A DNA stretch of 51,467 nt from Fibrobacter sp. (GCA_024398935.1 JAKSIH010000018.1:1-51467), one strand, 5' to 3'. Shown: positions 17,792-26,479, counted from the first letter of the stretch. Notes: generated by a model from the letters alone, not told the origin. Made by a program: numbers and translations.

Positions 17792-18916
17792 ATGATTCTT
17801 GACGAAAAAAACATTTTAAAGGCCCTTTGTGCCGTGCAGGATCCGGATCTTCACAAGAACATCGTGGAGTTGGGATTTGTGCAGAACCTGAAAATCGAAG
17901 GTGCCGTAGTGACTTTCGACTTGAAGTTGACCACACCTGCTTGCCCTATCCGTGACCAGTTCAAGGATCAGTGCATTGCCATCGTGAAGGGCATGGGTGC
18001 AACGGAAGTGAACATTACCTTTACCGCAGAAGCTGGCCGTGTAGATGGCAACTCCGCCGCTAAGGCTCCCCAGAATTCTCATATCGGTGAAGTTGCCCAT
18101 GTGGTGGCTGTGGCCAGCGGCAAGGGTGGCGTGGGAAAGTCCACCGTGACTGCAAACCTGGCTATGGCTCTTTCCCTGTCCGGTGCCCGCGTGGGTATTC
18201 TGGATGCGGACATTTATGGCCCCAGCATGGGCCTCATGTTCGGTATCGACAAGGCTCCCGAAGTCTTTGATGACAATACCATCGCTCCGGTGGAAGCCAA
18301 GGGCGGCATAAGCATTGTTTCCATGTGCATGTTCGCCGATTCCGACAAGGCTACCATTTGGCGCGGCCCCATGGTAAGCCAGATGATCCAGCACTTCATT
18401 CATCATGTGCGCTGGGGCAAGCTGGACTACCTGCTGGTGGATTTTCCTCCAGGAACGGGTGACATTCAGCTGACTTTGACCCAGAATTGCCCTATGGCGG
18501 GTGCTGTGGTGGTCACGACTCCTCAGGAAGTTGCCCTTGCTGACTGCCGTAAGGGAATTGCTATGTTCGATAATGTTGGCATTCCTGTCATTGGCGTTGT
18601 GGAAAACATGAGTTACTTTATCTGCGACCAGTGCAACAAACCTCACTATATTTTCCGCCAGGGCGGTGGCGAATCCATTGCAAAGAAGTGGGGTGTGCCT
18701 CTTATCGGCAAGGTGCCTCTGGAACCTGCTGTTGCTGACTGTGGCGACGCGGGTACACCTGCTGTTCTCATGTATCCCAACTCCGAATCTGCCAAGGTGT
18801 TTATGGAAACCGCTAGTGCTGTGGTCCGCACCATCGCTTCCTTCGAAGCCGAAGGGGAGGGGGTCCTGAAGTCCTACAACTATGAATTTGACGCTTTGCC
18901 GGTGGAGGAAGTCTAA
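17792..18916 (+). CDS. mrp: Mrp/ApbC-type iron-sulfur cluster carrier ATPase
   Basis: A 374-residue P-loop ATPase that binds and delivers [4Fe-4S] clusters in the cytoplasm. The N-terminal MIP18/DUF59 domain (about 1-90) contains TTPACPIRD. The MinD-like ATPase domain follows, with the deviant Walker A SGKGGVGKST near residue 110, DADIYGPS, DFPPGTGD and a late CDQC pair near residue 278 that ligates the cluster between two subunits. ATG 17792 is preferred over an in-frame TTG nine bases upstream. Its stop overlaps the start of the next gene by one base (TAATG), implying translational coupling with the DUF971 protein, a frequent partner of Mrp. Confidence 0.93.
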   Translation: MILDEKNILKALCAVQDPDLHKNIVELGFVQNLKIEGAVVTFDLKLTTPACPIRDQFKDQCIAIVKGMGATEVNITFTAEAGRVDGNSAAKAPQNSHIGEVAHVVAVASGKGGVGKSTVTANLAMALSLSGARVGILDADIYGPSMGLMFGIDKAPEVFDDNTIAPVEAKGGISIVSMCMFADSDKATIWRGPMVSQMIQHFIHHVRWGKLDYLLVDFPPGTGDIQLTLTQNCPMAGAVVVTTPQEVALADCRKGIAMFDNVGIPVIGVVENMSYFICDQCNKPHYIFRQGGGESIAKKWGVPLIGKVPLEPAVADCGDAGTPAVLMYPNSESAKVFMETASAVVRTIASFEAEGEGVLKSYNYEFDALPVEEV

Positions 18917-19212
18917 TGATTCAACCGAAAAAGATTTTCCGTACCAAGGATGGCAAGCTGGGCATCGAATGGAACGACGGGTCCCGTGGAGCCTGCTCTA
19001 TCCGTACCCTTCGTTGTGCTTGCCCCTGCGCCCTGTGCGTGGATGAACATACGGGAGTGAAAACCCTTGACGATTCTACCATTGCGGACGATATAAAGCT
19101 GGTAAAGGTTCAGTCCGTCGGTCGATATGCGGCGACTCTCAGCTTTAGTGACGGTCACGGCTCGGGAATTTACCCTTACGATAAACTAAAGGATTTGACG
19201 GATTTGGCATAA
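18916..19212 (+). CDS. DUF971 (GBBH-like N-terminal domain) protein
   Basis: A 98-residue protein of the family that resembles the N-terminal zinc-binding part of gamma-butyrobetaine hydroxylase. The core is LGIEWNDGSRGACSIRTLR followed by C-A-C-P-C-A-L-C (near residues 34-41) and the C-terminal SDGHGSGIYPYDKL. The gene starts inside the stop of mrp and is often found next to mrp genes, so a part in iron-sulfur cluster delivery is a reasonable inference. The four-cysteine patch is richer than in most relatives and could bind metal. Confidence 0.88.
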   Translation: MIQPKKIFRTKDGKLGIEWNDGSRGACSIRTLRCACPCALCVDEHTGVKTLDDSTIADDIKLVKVQSVGRYAATLSFSDGHGSGIYPYDKLKDLTDLA

Positions 19213-19271
19213 AAAGCCATATTTGTTTAAATTTTTTGTATTTTGTTGCTAGAGATTAGGTGTGATTTCAT

Positions 19272-20123
19272 ATGAGTGATGCAAACGAAGCTCTTTATTT
19301 TCGGGACTTGAACCGTTTTCCGACCCTGACCCCTCAGGAGGAATCGGCTCTTTTGACGATTGTCAAGACTGGAGCGACCGAGGAAATCCGCAAGTCCGCC
19401 CTTCAGCGGCTCATTCGCGGAAACCTTCGCTTTGTGGTTAGCGTGGCTCGAAAGTATCAGGGACGCGGCCTTTCTCTCCTGGACCTTATTAACGAAGGCA
19501 ACCTGGGTCTTTTCAAGGCGGCCAAGCGCTTCGACATGGACAAGGATGTGAAGTTTATCTCCTATGCCGTGTGGTGGATCCGTCAGTCGATCCAGAAGGC
19601 TCTGTTTGAACAGGTGGGCGCAGTCCGAATTCCGCCTAACAAGCTTGCTCTAGTAAATCGCTTTAAGCGCGCCCTCATGCAGAATGACGGCGACTACGAA
19701 CGAACCATCGCCATGGATGAGTTCTCCCCTTATGAGAAGGACATTGTGGAGGTGATGGAAAAGATTGTGGACATCTCCCTGGATGCTCCTATCGGCGACA
19801 GCGCATCGGTCTCCAGCAGCAGTGAATCTGTCAGCACCCTGATGGATGTGCTTGGCTCCGACGGTAACCAGAACGAAGATCTGGAACGGGAGGAACGCCG
19901 TAAGCTCATTCAGGAAACCCTGTCCAGCCTGCCCCAGCGTGAAGAAGAAATTCTGCGCATGTTCTACGGCCTGGATACGGTGGAAGATACCACCCTGAAG
20001 GACATTGGCGAAGACTTGAAGCTCTCCCGCGAACGCGTCCGTCAGATCAAGAACAAGACTTTGCGTCGCCTGCAGAAGAGCAAGGAACACAAAGAAAAAC
20101 TGGCTGATTTCCTCGACATCTAA
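19272..20123 (+). CDS. RpoD/SigA-family sigma-70 factor, short form
   Basis: A 283-residue sigma factor with regions 1.2 to 4 but no region 1.1, the compact form seen in primary sigma factors of Bacteroidetes. Region 1.2 opens with YFRDLNRFPTLTPQEE. Region 2 (about residues 45-115) has NLRFVVSVARKYQGRG and KFISYAVWWIRQSIQ. Region 3 follows, with an acidic and Ser-rich stretch near 180-205. Region 4 ends with TLKDIGEDLKLSRERVRQIK. It presumably reads the TANNTTTG promoters in this window, which is an inference from length and context. The start ATG 19272 is preceded by an AT-rich leader with TTTG and TATTTTG elements but no clear 17-base spaced pair. Whether it is the sole primary sigma factor cannot be told. 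Confidence 0.88.
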   Translation: MSDANEALYFRDLNRFPTLTPQEESALLTIVKTGATEEIRKSALQRLIRGNLRFVVSVARKYQGRGLSLLDLINEGNLGLFKAAKRFDMDKDVKFISYAVWWIRQSIQKALFEQVGAVRIPPNKLALVNRFKRALMQNDGDYERTIAMDEFSPYEKDIVEVMEKIVDISLDAPIGDSASVSSSSESVSTLMDVLGSDGNQNEDLEREERRKLIQETLSSLPQREEEILRMFYGLDTVEDTTLKDIGEDLKLSRERVRQIKNKTLRRLQKSKEHKEKLADFLDI

Positions 20124-20138
20124 TCGACAGGTTTGCCC

Positions 20139-21854
20139 ATGGCGACATCGACTACTGCGGCCCGCAAGGCTGCCTATCTCTTTTTGTCTCTTTGCTGTGG
20201 CGCTCTGCTGGCCTTTGTGGGCTGGCGTGCCTATGAGATTTATGGACCTTCCAAGATTTCCGTAGGAGGTATTCCCTATGGTCTCCCGGCGGGCTCGACT
20301 GTAATCCGTGGTGATACTCCTGACATGAAGGCCGAACTTGCCGAGATGCCGGTTCAGATCCAGACGGAACTTCGCCGTGCCCAGGAACTGTTCCGCAACG
20401 GGGCGTTCCCGTCGGCATATTCCGTTTTTGACGGGGTGGTGTCCCTGTACCCGGACCTGACGCCCGCCATCTGGGGGACGGTGAATACTTTGTTTGAAAT
20501 GGACTCCCTGACCGATGTCCAGAATGACCGCCTGACGCTGCTTACCGCCAAGCTCCAGGGAAAGTATCCCAATACGGGACTTTCCGCCTATCTTGAAAGC
20601 AGAAACTTTTTTAAGGCAGGAAACCAGTCCGCCGCCTTTGAACTCGCCCGTTCCGCCAGCGAAAAGGCTCCGGCCCTTTTCGAGACCAGGCTTTGGTACG
20701 GTGAACTTCTCATGAAGGAATCCAGGAATATCCAGGCCGCTGGCGAACTGAAAACGGTGGTAAGTCTTTCCAACGGGGAGTCCCCGAAGGCTTATGAACT
20801 GCTCGCCGAGCTGTATCACCAGGCGGGCCAGCTGGATAGTTGCTCTGCAGTTGTGGAGTATGCGCTCTCCCAGTATCCCGTAGACGCTCACCTGCTTTTG
20901 CTGCAGGGTTACATAAGCGAGTATGGCGGTCATTTCGATGCCGCCGAAAAGATTTACCAGAGAATCCTGGCCTTCCGCCCCGAGTTTACTGCGGCCAGCG
21001 AGGCTCTGTCCACTTTGGGTGAAAAATCTCCTCCGGGTTCGGGTTCCGGTGTGGCACTTTCTCCCCAGGACAAGGCCCAGGTCGCCTACGACATTCTTGA
21101 ACCGATGGTGGCCCGCTATCCGGAAAATCTCCAGCTGAAGGAGGCCCTGGGACGGGCCTATCTGAAGGGCCGTTCCTTTGACCAGGCGCGAGTCCTGTTT
21201 CAGGAAATCCAGCGTGTGAATCCGGAGTACCCCGACATTAAGCTTCGCATCCAGGAAGCCAGCGTGACGAAACCCGCTCCAGTCTCCGGAAATGATGGCC
21301 TTGCCGCTAACCTGAACAGGGCCGTGGATAGTCTCCGTGAGTCGTCCAAGCCATCCTCGACCCATGACTTTTCCACCATGCTGGGGCATTATTTGGTACG
21401 CTATGGCGCGACCCCCAAGGAATTCTTCAAGAAGTACTCCATGTCCAATTTCAGGCCCGTGGCCAACAATGTGTGGCAGGAGTCCTTTTATGAGGCGCCC
21501 TACAAGCATACTTACACGGTGGTTTTCGATTCCCTCAATCATTTCCGCCAGGTCCATGTGGTCGTTTTTGATTCTTCCTCCAATTCCAACCATCTGGGCA
21601 TGGCGCCCGAAGTCTTTACCCGCCTGCTGAAGCAGAATTCCAGAATTTCCGGCATAGGCAACAGTTCTGGCGAGACGGACTGCGGGGACGGTCTTATTCT
21701 GGATGCGGCCGTGTGGGAAACTCAGGACAATTTCGAACTGATGGCCCGCGAGGTGGGGAAACCGGCGGAAGTCCGCATGATCCGTTTTGACAAGTCAACG
21801 ATGCCCCAGGGCCTGAGACTTTGCGATTATGCCGCCTATCTCCATAAGTACTAG
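20139..21854 (+). CDS. Membrane-anchored TPR protein, unknown function
   Basis: A 571-residue protein with one N-terminal membrane segment (AYLFLSLCCGALLAFVGW) and a periplasmic body. About residues 70-370 form TPR-like helical pairs (AQELFRNGAFPSAYSVFDGV, AKIYQRILAFRPEFTAA-type). A C-terminal globular part (about 410-571) begins at TMLGHYLVRYGATPKEF and is rich in beta-strand-like aromatic residues (HTYTVVFDSLNHFRQ); I do not recognise it. ATG 20139 is preferred to an in-frame TTG six bases upstream and has ACAGG before it. It lies 15 bases after the sigma factor stop, so the two may share a transcript, and 38 bases before the next TPR gene. Confidence 0.75.
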   Translation: MATSTTAARKAAYLFLSLCCGALLAFVGWRAYEIYGPSKISVGGIPYGLPAGSTVIRGDTPDMKAELAEMPVQIQTELRRAQELFRNGAFPSAYSVFDGVVSLYPDLTPAIWGTVNTLFEMDSLTDVQNDRLTLLTAKLQGKYPNTGLSAYLESRNFFKAGNQSAAFELARSASEKAPALFETRLWYGELLMKESRNIQAAGELKTVVSLSNGESPKAYELLAELYHQAGQLDSCSAVVEYALSQYPVDAHLLLLQGYISEYGGHFDAAEKIYQRILAFRPEFTAASEALSTLGEKSPPGSGSGVALSPQDKAQVAYDILEPMVARYPENLQLKEALGRAYLKGRSFDQARVLFQEIQRVNPEYPDIKLRIQEASVTKPAPVSGNDGLAANLNRAVDSLRESSKPSSTHDFSTMLGHYLVRYGATPKEFFKKYSMSNFRPVANNVWQESFYEAPYKHTYTVVFDSLNHFRQVHVVVFDSSSNSNHLGMAPEVFTRLLKQNSRISGIGNSSGETDCGDGLILDAAVWETQDNFELMAREVGKPAEVRMIRFDKSTMPQGLRLCDYAAYLHKY

Positions 21855-21892
21855 TCCGTCTTTTTTTTCAGATTTTGTATTTTTCGCTTACT

Positions 21893-23806
21893 ATGTGTCG
21901 TTTTAGGTTTCTTGCACTTGCTCTGGTTGCGCTCTTCCTTGAAGGGTGCACTTGCTGTGCATACCTGAACCACATGTTCAATGCGGAACGGCTATACGAC
22001 CAGGCTTCCGAAATGCGGACCGCCCGTACCGACAGCGTCCCCGATGCCGAAAGTTCCAAGCCCGGTCTAGAGGAACGCCAGAAGTACGACAAGATTATCG
22101 AGAAGGGCTCCCGAGTCCTGGAACGCTTCCCCAAGAACAAGAAGCGCACTGCCGAGGCGGTTTTCCTCATAGGAGAATCCTTCCGTCACAAGCAGGAGTG
22201 GGATAAGGCGATCCTGAAGTATGACGAATTTGAACGGTACTTCTCCGATCACGATTCCATGCCCGCGGTTGAATACCAGCGTGCCTACTGCCTTTACAAG
22301 AATCATGAGTACAACATTAGCCGTTTTGCCCTGGAACCGGTGGTAGCGACCAAGAACCATCCCTACTACTTCCAGGGACTGAACCTTCTTTCGCTTCTGG
22401 ATGAACAGGCCGAATTTCCGGACCAGGCCATCGCTTCTTTGGAGGCGGTGCTGGCGGATACCGCTGGTACACCTTACATGAGGGCCAAGGCCCATTTCAG
22501 GCTGGCAGGTCTCTACTACAAGAAAGAGGACTGGGCTAAGGCGCGGGAACACTACATCGCCGAAGAAATCAAGCAGCTGAACGTCCGCGAACGGCAGACC
22601 GCCGGTGAACAGGCTGCGGAATGTCTGGTAAACCAGAAACAGTACCTGCAGGCCGCCGACGAGTACAAGGAACTTTTCAAGAATCCGGAATTTGAAGCGA
22701 AACAGCCCGAGTACCTGGTCCGTATAGGTGAAGTGACCATGTTGGGCGAGCGGGTGGCGGACGCTCTTGTCATTTTGCAGAAGGTCAATACGGACTACCC
22801 GAAGACAGAACACGCCTCCCGTAGCTATTTCTGCCTGGGTGATTACGAGCAGACCAAGACCATGAACTACGAACGGGCCGTGGTCTATTATGACAGCAGT
22901 TTCCTGTCCCGCTCTATCAGTAAATACGGTCAGGAAAGCCGTGAGCGGCGCGATGCCCTGAAGCGCCTTCTGGCTATGCGCGGGCAGAATGACGATGCCC
23001 GCAAGAAGGATTCCATTCCTGATATGAGCTCCTTCTTCAATTCGGAATTCCAGATAGCGGAACTGTTCCTGTTCAAGCTGTCCGAATCCGATAGCGCCAT
23101 TGCACGCCTGACGACCATTATCGAGGAGTCCAACGACAGCGCCCGTGTACTCCGAGCCATTTACGCAAAGGCTTTCATTTTCGATGAATTCATGCACGAT
23201 CCCGATTCCGCAGAAGAACTCTACAAGGAAATTATCGAGAAGTATCCGGATACGGAATATGCCAAGCAGGCCCAGGTGAACCTGGGGATGCGCGTGACCC
23301 TGAAGACCCGAGAAGATCTGGCCAAGGAACGCTACATGGTTGCGGAAAGCCTGTGGACCGTCGCTTCGGAGATGCCCCTGGAGCAGATGGAACTGGTGGA
23401 TTCCGCCTATGCAACAGCCTTCAGCCAGTTCGACAGCCTCTATCAGGAATACCCCGAAACCCAGTCCGGCGCCCAAGCCCTTTACATGAAGGCCATGTAC
23501 TTCCAGATGAATCCGGAACGGGTCGATAGCACCATAGCCGTGTACAAGGTCCTTCGGGAAAAGTACGGCCAGACCCCCTGGGGCAAGCAGGCTTCCAAGA
23601 TGCTGAATTCCCGCCTGACGATTTCCGACGAAGACTTGAAACGGCTCCGCAAGCGTGTAAAGAGCAGCGAGGATCATATCGATCGCCTTTCCAAGCAGTA
23701 TTACGATCAGCTGAACCAGAAGCCCGAAGAGAAGAAGGTCGAGGTCAAGAGCAAGGAAGAGGAAATCCTGGAAAATACATACAATAGCATGTACGATTTT
23801 GAATAA
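21893..23806 (+). CDS. TPR lipoprotein resembling SprE/PorW of type IX secretion
   Basis: A 637-residue outer-membrane or inner-membrane lipoprotein. The lipobox LEGC follows a hydrophobic signal (MCRFRFLALALVALF), so Cys is acylated after cleavage. The mature protein starts with CTCCAYLNHMFNAERLYDQA and then IIEKGSRVLERFPKNKK, followed by many TPR units through residue 560. This opening, an N-terminal aromatic 'Y-N-x-x-F-N-A' patch followed by 'I-E-K-x-S-R-V-L' and a stretch of TPRs, is like SprE/PorW, the lipoprotein that links the SprA translocon to the GldKLM motor. It is shorter than the Bacteroidetes proteins (about 870), so I call it similar rather than orthologous. ATG 21893 begins the lipoprotein signal. 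The tail is a Lys/Glu-rich helix (EEKKVEVKSKEEEI). Confidence 0.7.
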   Translation: MCRFRFLALALVALFLEGCTCCAYLNHMFNAERLYDQASEMRTARTDSVPDAESSKPGLEERQKYDKIIEKGSRVLERFPKNKKRTAEAVFLIGESFRHKQEWDKAILKYDEFERYFSDHDSMPAVEYQRAYCLYKNHEYNISRFALEPVVATKNHPYYFQGLNLLSLLDEQAEFPDQAIASLEAVLADTAGTPYMRAKAHFRLAGLYYKKEDWAKAREHYIAEEIKQLNVRERQTAGEQAAECLVNQKQYLQAADEYKELFKNPEFEAKQPEYLVRIGEVTMLGERVADALVILQKVNTDYPKTEHASRSYFCLGDYEQTKTMNYERAVVYYDSSFLSRSISKYGQESRERRDALKRLLAMRGQNDDARKKDSIPDMSSFFNSEFQIAELFLFKLSESDSAIARLTTIIEESNDSARVLRAIYAKAFIFDEFMHDPDSAEELYKEIIEKYPDTEYAKQAQVNLGMRVTLKTREDLAKERYMVAESLWTVASEMPLEQMELVDSAYATAFSQFDSLYQEYPETQSGAQALYMKAMYFQMNPERVDSTIAVYKVLREKYGQTPWGKQASKMLNSRLTISDEDLKRLRKRVKSSEDHIDRLSKQYYDQLNQKPEEKKVEVKSKEEEILENTYNSMYDFE

Positions 23807-23812
23807 ATTGTT

Positions 23813-24787
23813 ATGAAAAACTTGTTTCTGTGTTCCCTGGTATTATGTCTTTTCATGGCAGGCTGTGCTGGTTCGTCAAAATTCGGCGATGAAAATCGAA
23901 TAAGCTACATGAATGCGGATTTGCTGCATTTAAAGTCTTTGTCCTCAGAAAATAAAGAAATAGACGAACTTCTGGATAAAGCCAATAATATTTCTAAAAT
24001 GAATGAACGGTGCGGATCGATTTCTTTGAATGAAGTCCTGGATCCGACCTGTGAACGGTTCTACGCGATTGAACTTCCCGAATTTGAAAGATCGTATTCT
24101 AGAGTTACGGGCGATATTCGTATGGGCAGGGTTCAATTAGAAAATTCTTTGAAGAATCGACTTGGAAAGATTGAGGCTTGCGCTGACGCTCTTAAGGTTT
24201 TTTATGTCCCTATAGAGCAATTGATTAAGACCAACGTCAATATTGTGGACTATGTTCCGCTTAATATGGACGGATCCGAATTTAAGGTGAATTATGAACT
24301 GTCGGTTGAATACGATAAAGATGTATTGAAATGGATGCAAAAAAATGCTGAAAGATGGGGCGAACAGTGTGAAGCTTCCGTTTTTGATGGACAAGACCAT
24401 CAATTCACAAAGATTTTTATTGAACAGGTTGAACGAGTCAACGAAGAAATGCGTTCAAGCGGTGCTGATGTAATGGTACGCCATAAGATTAATTGGGAGT
24501 CGAATACTCTTAGGCGGATCGACGAGTCCTTAAGTTTTTTCCTGAAACATCGTACGAATTGGTGGCTTACAAACCCTTCTATTTCGTATTACATAAACGG
24601 ATCGAAGGTTGAAGATTTTTATATTGTAAGGGAAGATAATTGGAATACGTTCCTTGAAATTCGACCTGAACTTTATGGACGAAGGGGGACAACGCGGTCT
24701 TTTGCGATAAGTAAATCGGGAAAGAAAGTTTTTTCTGGTGAATTTCCAAAGGATGGAGTAAAGGGACGGTGGGCTTGGGACCACTAG
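23813..24787 (+). CDS. Lipoprotein of unknown function
   Basis: A 324-residue predicted lipoprotein: MKNLFLCSLVLCLFMAGC has a standard lipobox (MAGC). The rest is charged and mixed alpha/beta with no motif that I recognise. Base composition is clearly more AT-rich than in the preceding TPR gene. It starts six bases after the stop of that gene, so it may be expressed with it, but the change in composition suggests a later arrival. The C-terminal end (FAISKSGKKVFSGEFPKDG) looks like a beta-hairpin. No terminator is visible before the following small gene. Confidence 0.75.
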   Translation: MKNLFLCSLVLCLFMAGCAGSSKFGDENRISYMNADLLHLKSLSSENKEIDELLDKANNISKMNERCGSISLNEVLDPTCERFYAIELPEFERSYSRVTGDIRMGRVQLENSLKNRLGKIEACADALKVFYVPIEQLIKTNVNIVDYVPLNMDGSEFKVNYELSVEYDKDVLKWMQKNAERWGEQCEASVFDGQDHQFTKIFIEQVERVNEEMRSSGADVMVRHKINWESNTLRRIDESLSFFLKHRTNWWLTNPSISYYINGSKVEDFYIVREDNWNTFLEIRPELYGRRGTTRSFAISKSGKKVFSGEFPKDGVKGRWAWDH

Positions 24788-24862
24788 AATAACTTGAAGA
24801 AAATTAAGGTTTTGCGATTGTCAAAAAATGGCGATCGCTTGTTTTTATATTTAGTGCTCAGA

Positions 24863-24909
24863 AAGACACTTCTGAAAAAGAAAAGTAAAAATGAGAAAAA
24901 GAGTGTCTT
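24863..24909 (+). promoter_or_regulatory. Long-looped stem just before a ribosome binding site
   Basis: AAGACACT (24863-24870) pairs perfectly with AGTGTCTT (24902-24909) across a 31-base A-rich loop. AAGGA, the ribosome binding site of the small gene, begins one base later. A second small stem GCGAT/ATCGC lies upstream at about 24815-24838. This could control translation of the small gene; it is a prediction only. Confidence 0.35.
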
Positions 24910-24921
24910 AAAGGAATGAGC

Positions 24922-25143
24922 ATGAAAAAGAAAAATAGCAAGGCTTTTGATGTCAAGAACTATGTGGTGGATTTTCCGGAGCAAAGCCCTTGGGATGATG
25001 GATTCGCAGCTTTTAAGCGCCGCATAAGCGAACAACTGCAACTGAATGACATTGACTTTATGCCTGAGGACGAAGACCTGCGCCCCTTCTACCGTATGGG
25101 CGAAAGTGAAACCTATGTCCTCAGTGCCTTAGGCTGCTTCTAG
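24922..25143 (+). CDS. Small acidic protein, unknown function
   Basis: A 73-residue protein starting MKKKNSKAFDVKNYVVDF, without signal peptide or membrane segment. It has a basic first ten residues, then an acidic centre (DIDFMPEDEDLRPFYRMGE). AAGGA lies six bases before ATG 24922, better placed than for the in-frame ATG at 24916. It ends in CF followed at once by an inverted repeat (CGCTTTTGC/GCAAAAGC), the first element of the repeat array downstream. I recognise no family. Good ribosome binding site and codon use like neighbouring genes favour a real gene. Confidence 0.55.
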   Translation: MKKKNSKAFDVKNYVVDFPEQSPWDDGFAAFKRRISEQLQLNDIDFMPEDEDLRPFYRMGESETYVLSALGCF

Positions 25144-25144
25144 C

Positions 25145-25497
25145 CGCTTTTGCGTTGCAAAAGCCCAGAGGGGTTAAAAAGGGAAGGGATGGCCCCCTCA
25201 ACAATCGGCAATAAACCTGCAGTTCCCATAAAAAGCAAAAACGCACTTGCCAAAGCAAGTGCCCAGGAGGGGTTAAAAAGGGAGGGGTAGGACCCCCTCA
25301 ACAATCGGCAATAAACCTGCAGTTCCCATAAAAAACAAAAACGCACTTGCTTGTGCAAGTGCCCAGGAGGGATAAAAAGGGAGGGGTAGGACCCCCTCGA
25401 CAATCGGCAATAAACCTGCAGTTCCCATAAAAAACAAAAACGCACTTGCTTGTGCAAGTGCCCAGGTAGGTTTTAGGGAGGGGGTGGACCCCCTCCC
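25145..25497 (-). repeat. Tandem repeat array of about 100 bp units, each with terminator-like hairpins
   Basis: The segment CAATCGGCAATAAACCTGCA recurs at about 25202, 25302 and 25401, giving unit lengths of 100 and 99 bases, with partial units at both ends. Read on the minus strand each unit has GCACTTGC-loop-GCAAGTGC followed by GTTTTTGTTTTTT, and GAGGGG-loop-CCCCTC followed by CCTTTTT. Both are intrinsic-terminator designs. In the outermost units the hairpin bases differ while pairing is kept (GCTTTTGC/GCAAAAGC). The array lies directly behind tRNA-Thr. There are no unique spacers, so it is not a CRISPR. Confidence 0.8.
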
Positions 25498-25508
25498 TAA
25501 TCTATATA

Positions 25509-25581
25509 AGCCACCCAGCAGACTTGAACTGCCGACCTGCTGATTACGAATCAGCTGCTCTACCAGCTGAGCTAGAGTGGC
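25509..25581 (-). tRNA. tRNA-Thr (anticodon CGT)
   Basis: The minus strand folds into a full cloverleaf. Acceptor GCCACTC pairs with GGGTGGC (one G-T), the D arm is GCTC/GAGC, and the anticodon stem GCTGA/TCAGC encloses TTCGTAA, hence anticodon CGT reading ACG (Thr). The T arm is GGCAG-TTCAAGT-CTGCT with one wobble. The discriminator is T and CCA is not encoded. Confidence 0.97.
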
Positions 25582-25591
25582 ATAGGTAAGA

Positions 25592-25622
25592 CAAAGTTAG
25601 CAACAACGCCCCTTTTTGTCAA
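25592..25622 (-). promoter_or_regulatory. Promoter of tRNA-Thr
   Basis: On the minus strand TTGACA (25622-25617), 17 bases, TAACTTTG (25599-25592), ten bases before the tRNA 5' end. This is the best -35 match in the window. Confidence 0.75.
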
Positions 25623-25628
25623 GATTCG

Positions 25629-25659
25629 CTGACAAAGCCCCTTTTTTTTTCTAGAATTG
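25629..25659 (+). promoter_or_regulatory. Possible promoter of the membrane TPR gene
   Basis: CTGACA (25629-25634), 17 bases, TAGAATTG (25652-25659). One mismatch in each element against TTGACA/TANNTTTG. It would give a 5' leader of about 25 bases and lies back to back with the tRNA-Thr promoter. Confidence 0.45.
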
Positions 25660-25691
25660 GTTCACAAAATTTTTAACACGGACATTTAACT

Positions 25692-26375
25692 ATGGCAAAC
25701 GAATCTAATTCCACCAATAATGAAATGAAGGAATTTTTTGCAGCCCACGCCCCCAAGATCATTCTGGTCCTGGTGCTGATCATGGCTGCGGTTGTCGGTA
25801 TCAACTATTACTTCAAGGCCCAGAAGGTCGAAGCGGCAGATCAGGCTAACCTGATCGGTACCGGCATGAGCTATGTCTACGCTTCTGAGAATGACAAGGC
25901 TCTTGCTGAATTCGAAAGTCAGATTAACAGCGGCAAGCTGAAGGGTGTGGCTCTTGCCAAGGCTGCTCTCTTTGCCGGTAATATCAAGTTCGAGAAGGGC
26001 GATATGGATGGTGCCGCAGCCCTTTTCCAGCAGTCCATGGATAATGCCGGTTCTGTTGACTTGGTTCGCTCTGGTGCAATGCATGGTCTTGCCTCTGTGA
26101 AGATGGAAAAGGCTGACTACGCTGGTGCTGCCAGCCTCCTGGAAAAGTTCATTGGTGACTACGGCAAGCGTACCGGTAATCTGGAAGATCGCTACCAGAA
26201 GGAAGAACCTGCAGATCAGGTTCCCACCGTAGCTGACGCCATGTGGAAGTTGACTCTTGTCTACCAGCAGCTTGGCCAGAACGACAAGGCTAAGGCTACC
26301 GCTGAAAAGCTCCTGAAGGTCTACGGCGACAACGCAAACTACGCCGACAAGGCCAAGAAGTTTTTGGCTGAATAA
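25692..26375 (+). CDS. YfgM-like membrane-anchored TPR protein
   Basis: A 227-residue protein with a short cytoplasmic N-terminus, one membrane segment (IILVLVLIMAAVVGINYYF, residues 24-42) and a periplasmic TPR body (AEFESQINSGKLKGVALAKA, GNIKFEKGDMDGAAALFQQS). This is the layout of YfgM, an ancillary SecYEG partner that hands proteins to periplasmic chaperones, and of related Bacteroidetes proteins. Ala/Lys-rich helices with regular spacing support three to four repeats. No yfgL/bamB gene is nearby, so the link to Bam or Sec is by family only. Two terminators follow. Confidence 0.75.
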   Translation: MANESNSTNNEMKEFFAAHAPKIILVLVLIMAAVVGINYYFKAQKVEAADQANLIGTGMSYVYASENDKALAEFESQINSGKLKGVALAKAALFAGNIKFEKGDMDGAAALFQQSMDNAGSVDLVRSGAMHGLASVKMEKADYAGAASLLEKFIGDYGKRTGNLEDRYQKEEPADQVPTVADAMWKLTLVYQQLGQNDKAKATAEKLLKVYGDNANYADKAKKFLAE

Positions 26376-26479
26376 GACCGCTTGATTTAGAGACCGCTCG
26401 CTCTTCATCTGGAGAAGAACTTGTAGCGTCGCTCGCTGCTGTTCGGGATATGAGCGCGTAAGCTCGGTATGAATTAGAG

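Noticed and set aside
25140..25457. Minus-strand frame with 33-residue repeats
   Set aside because: It is just the translation of the non-coding tandem repeat array; no ribosome binding site and the units are terminator hairpins.
25145..25497. CRISPR-like array
   Set aside because: Units of about 100 bp are contiguous and nearly identical, with no unique spacers and no cas genes.
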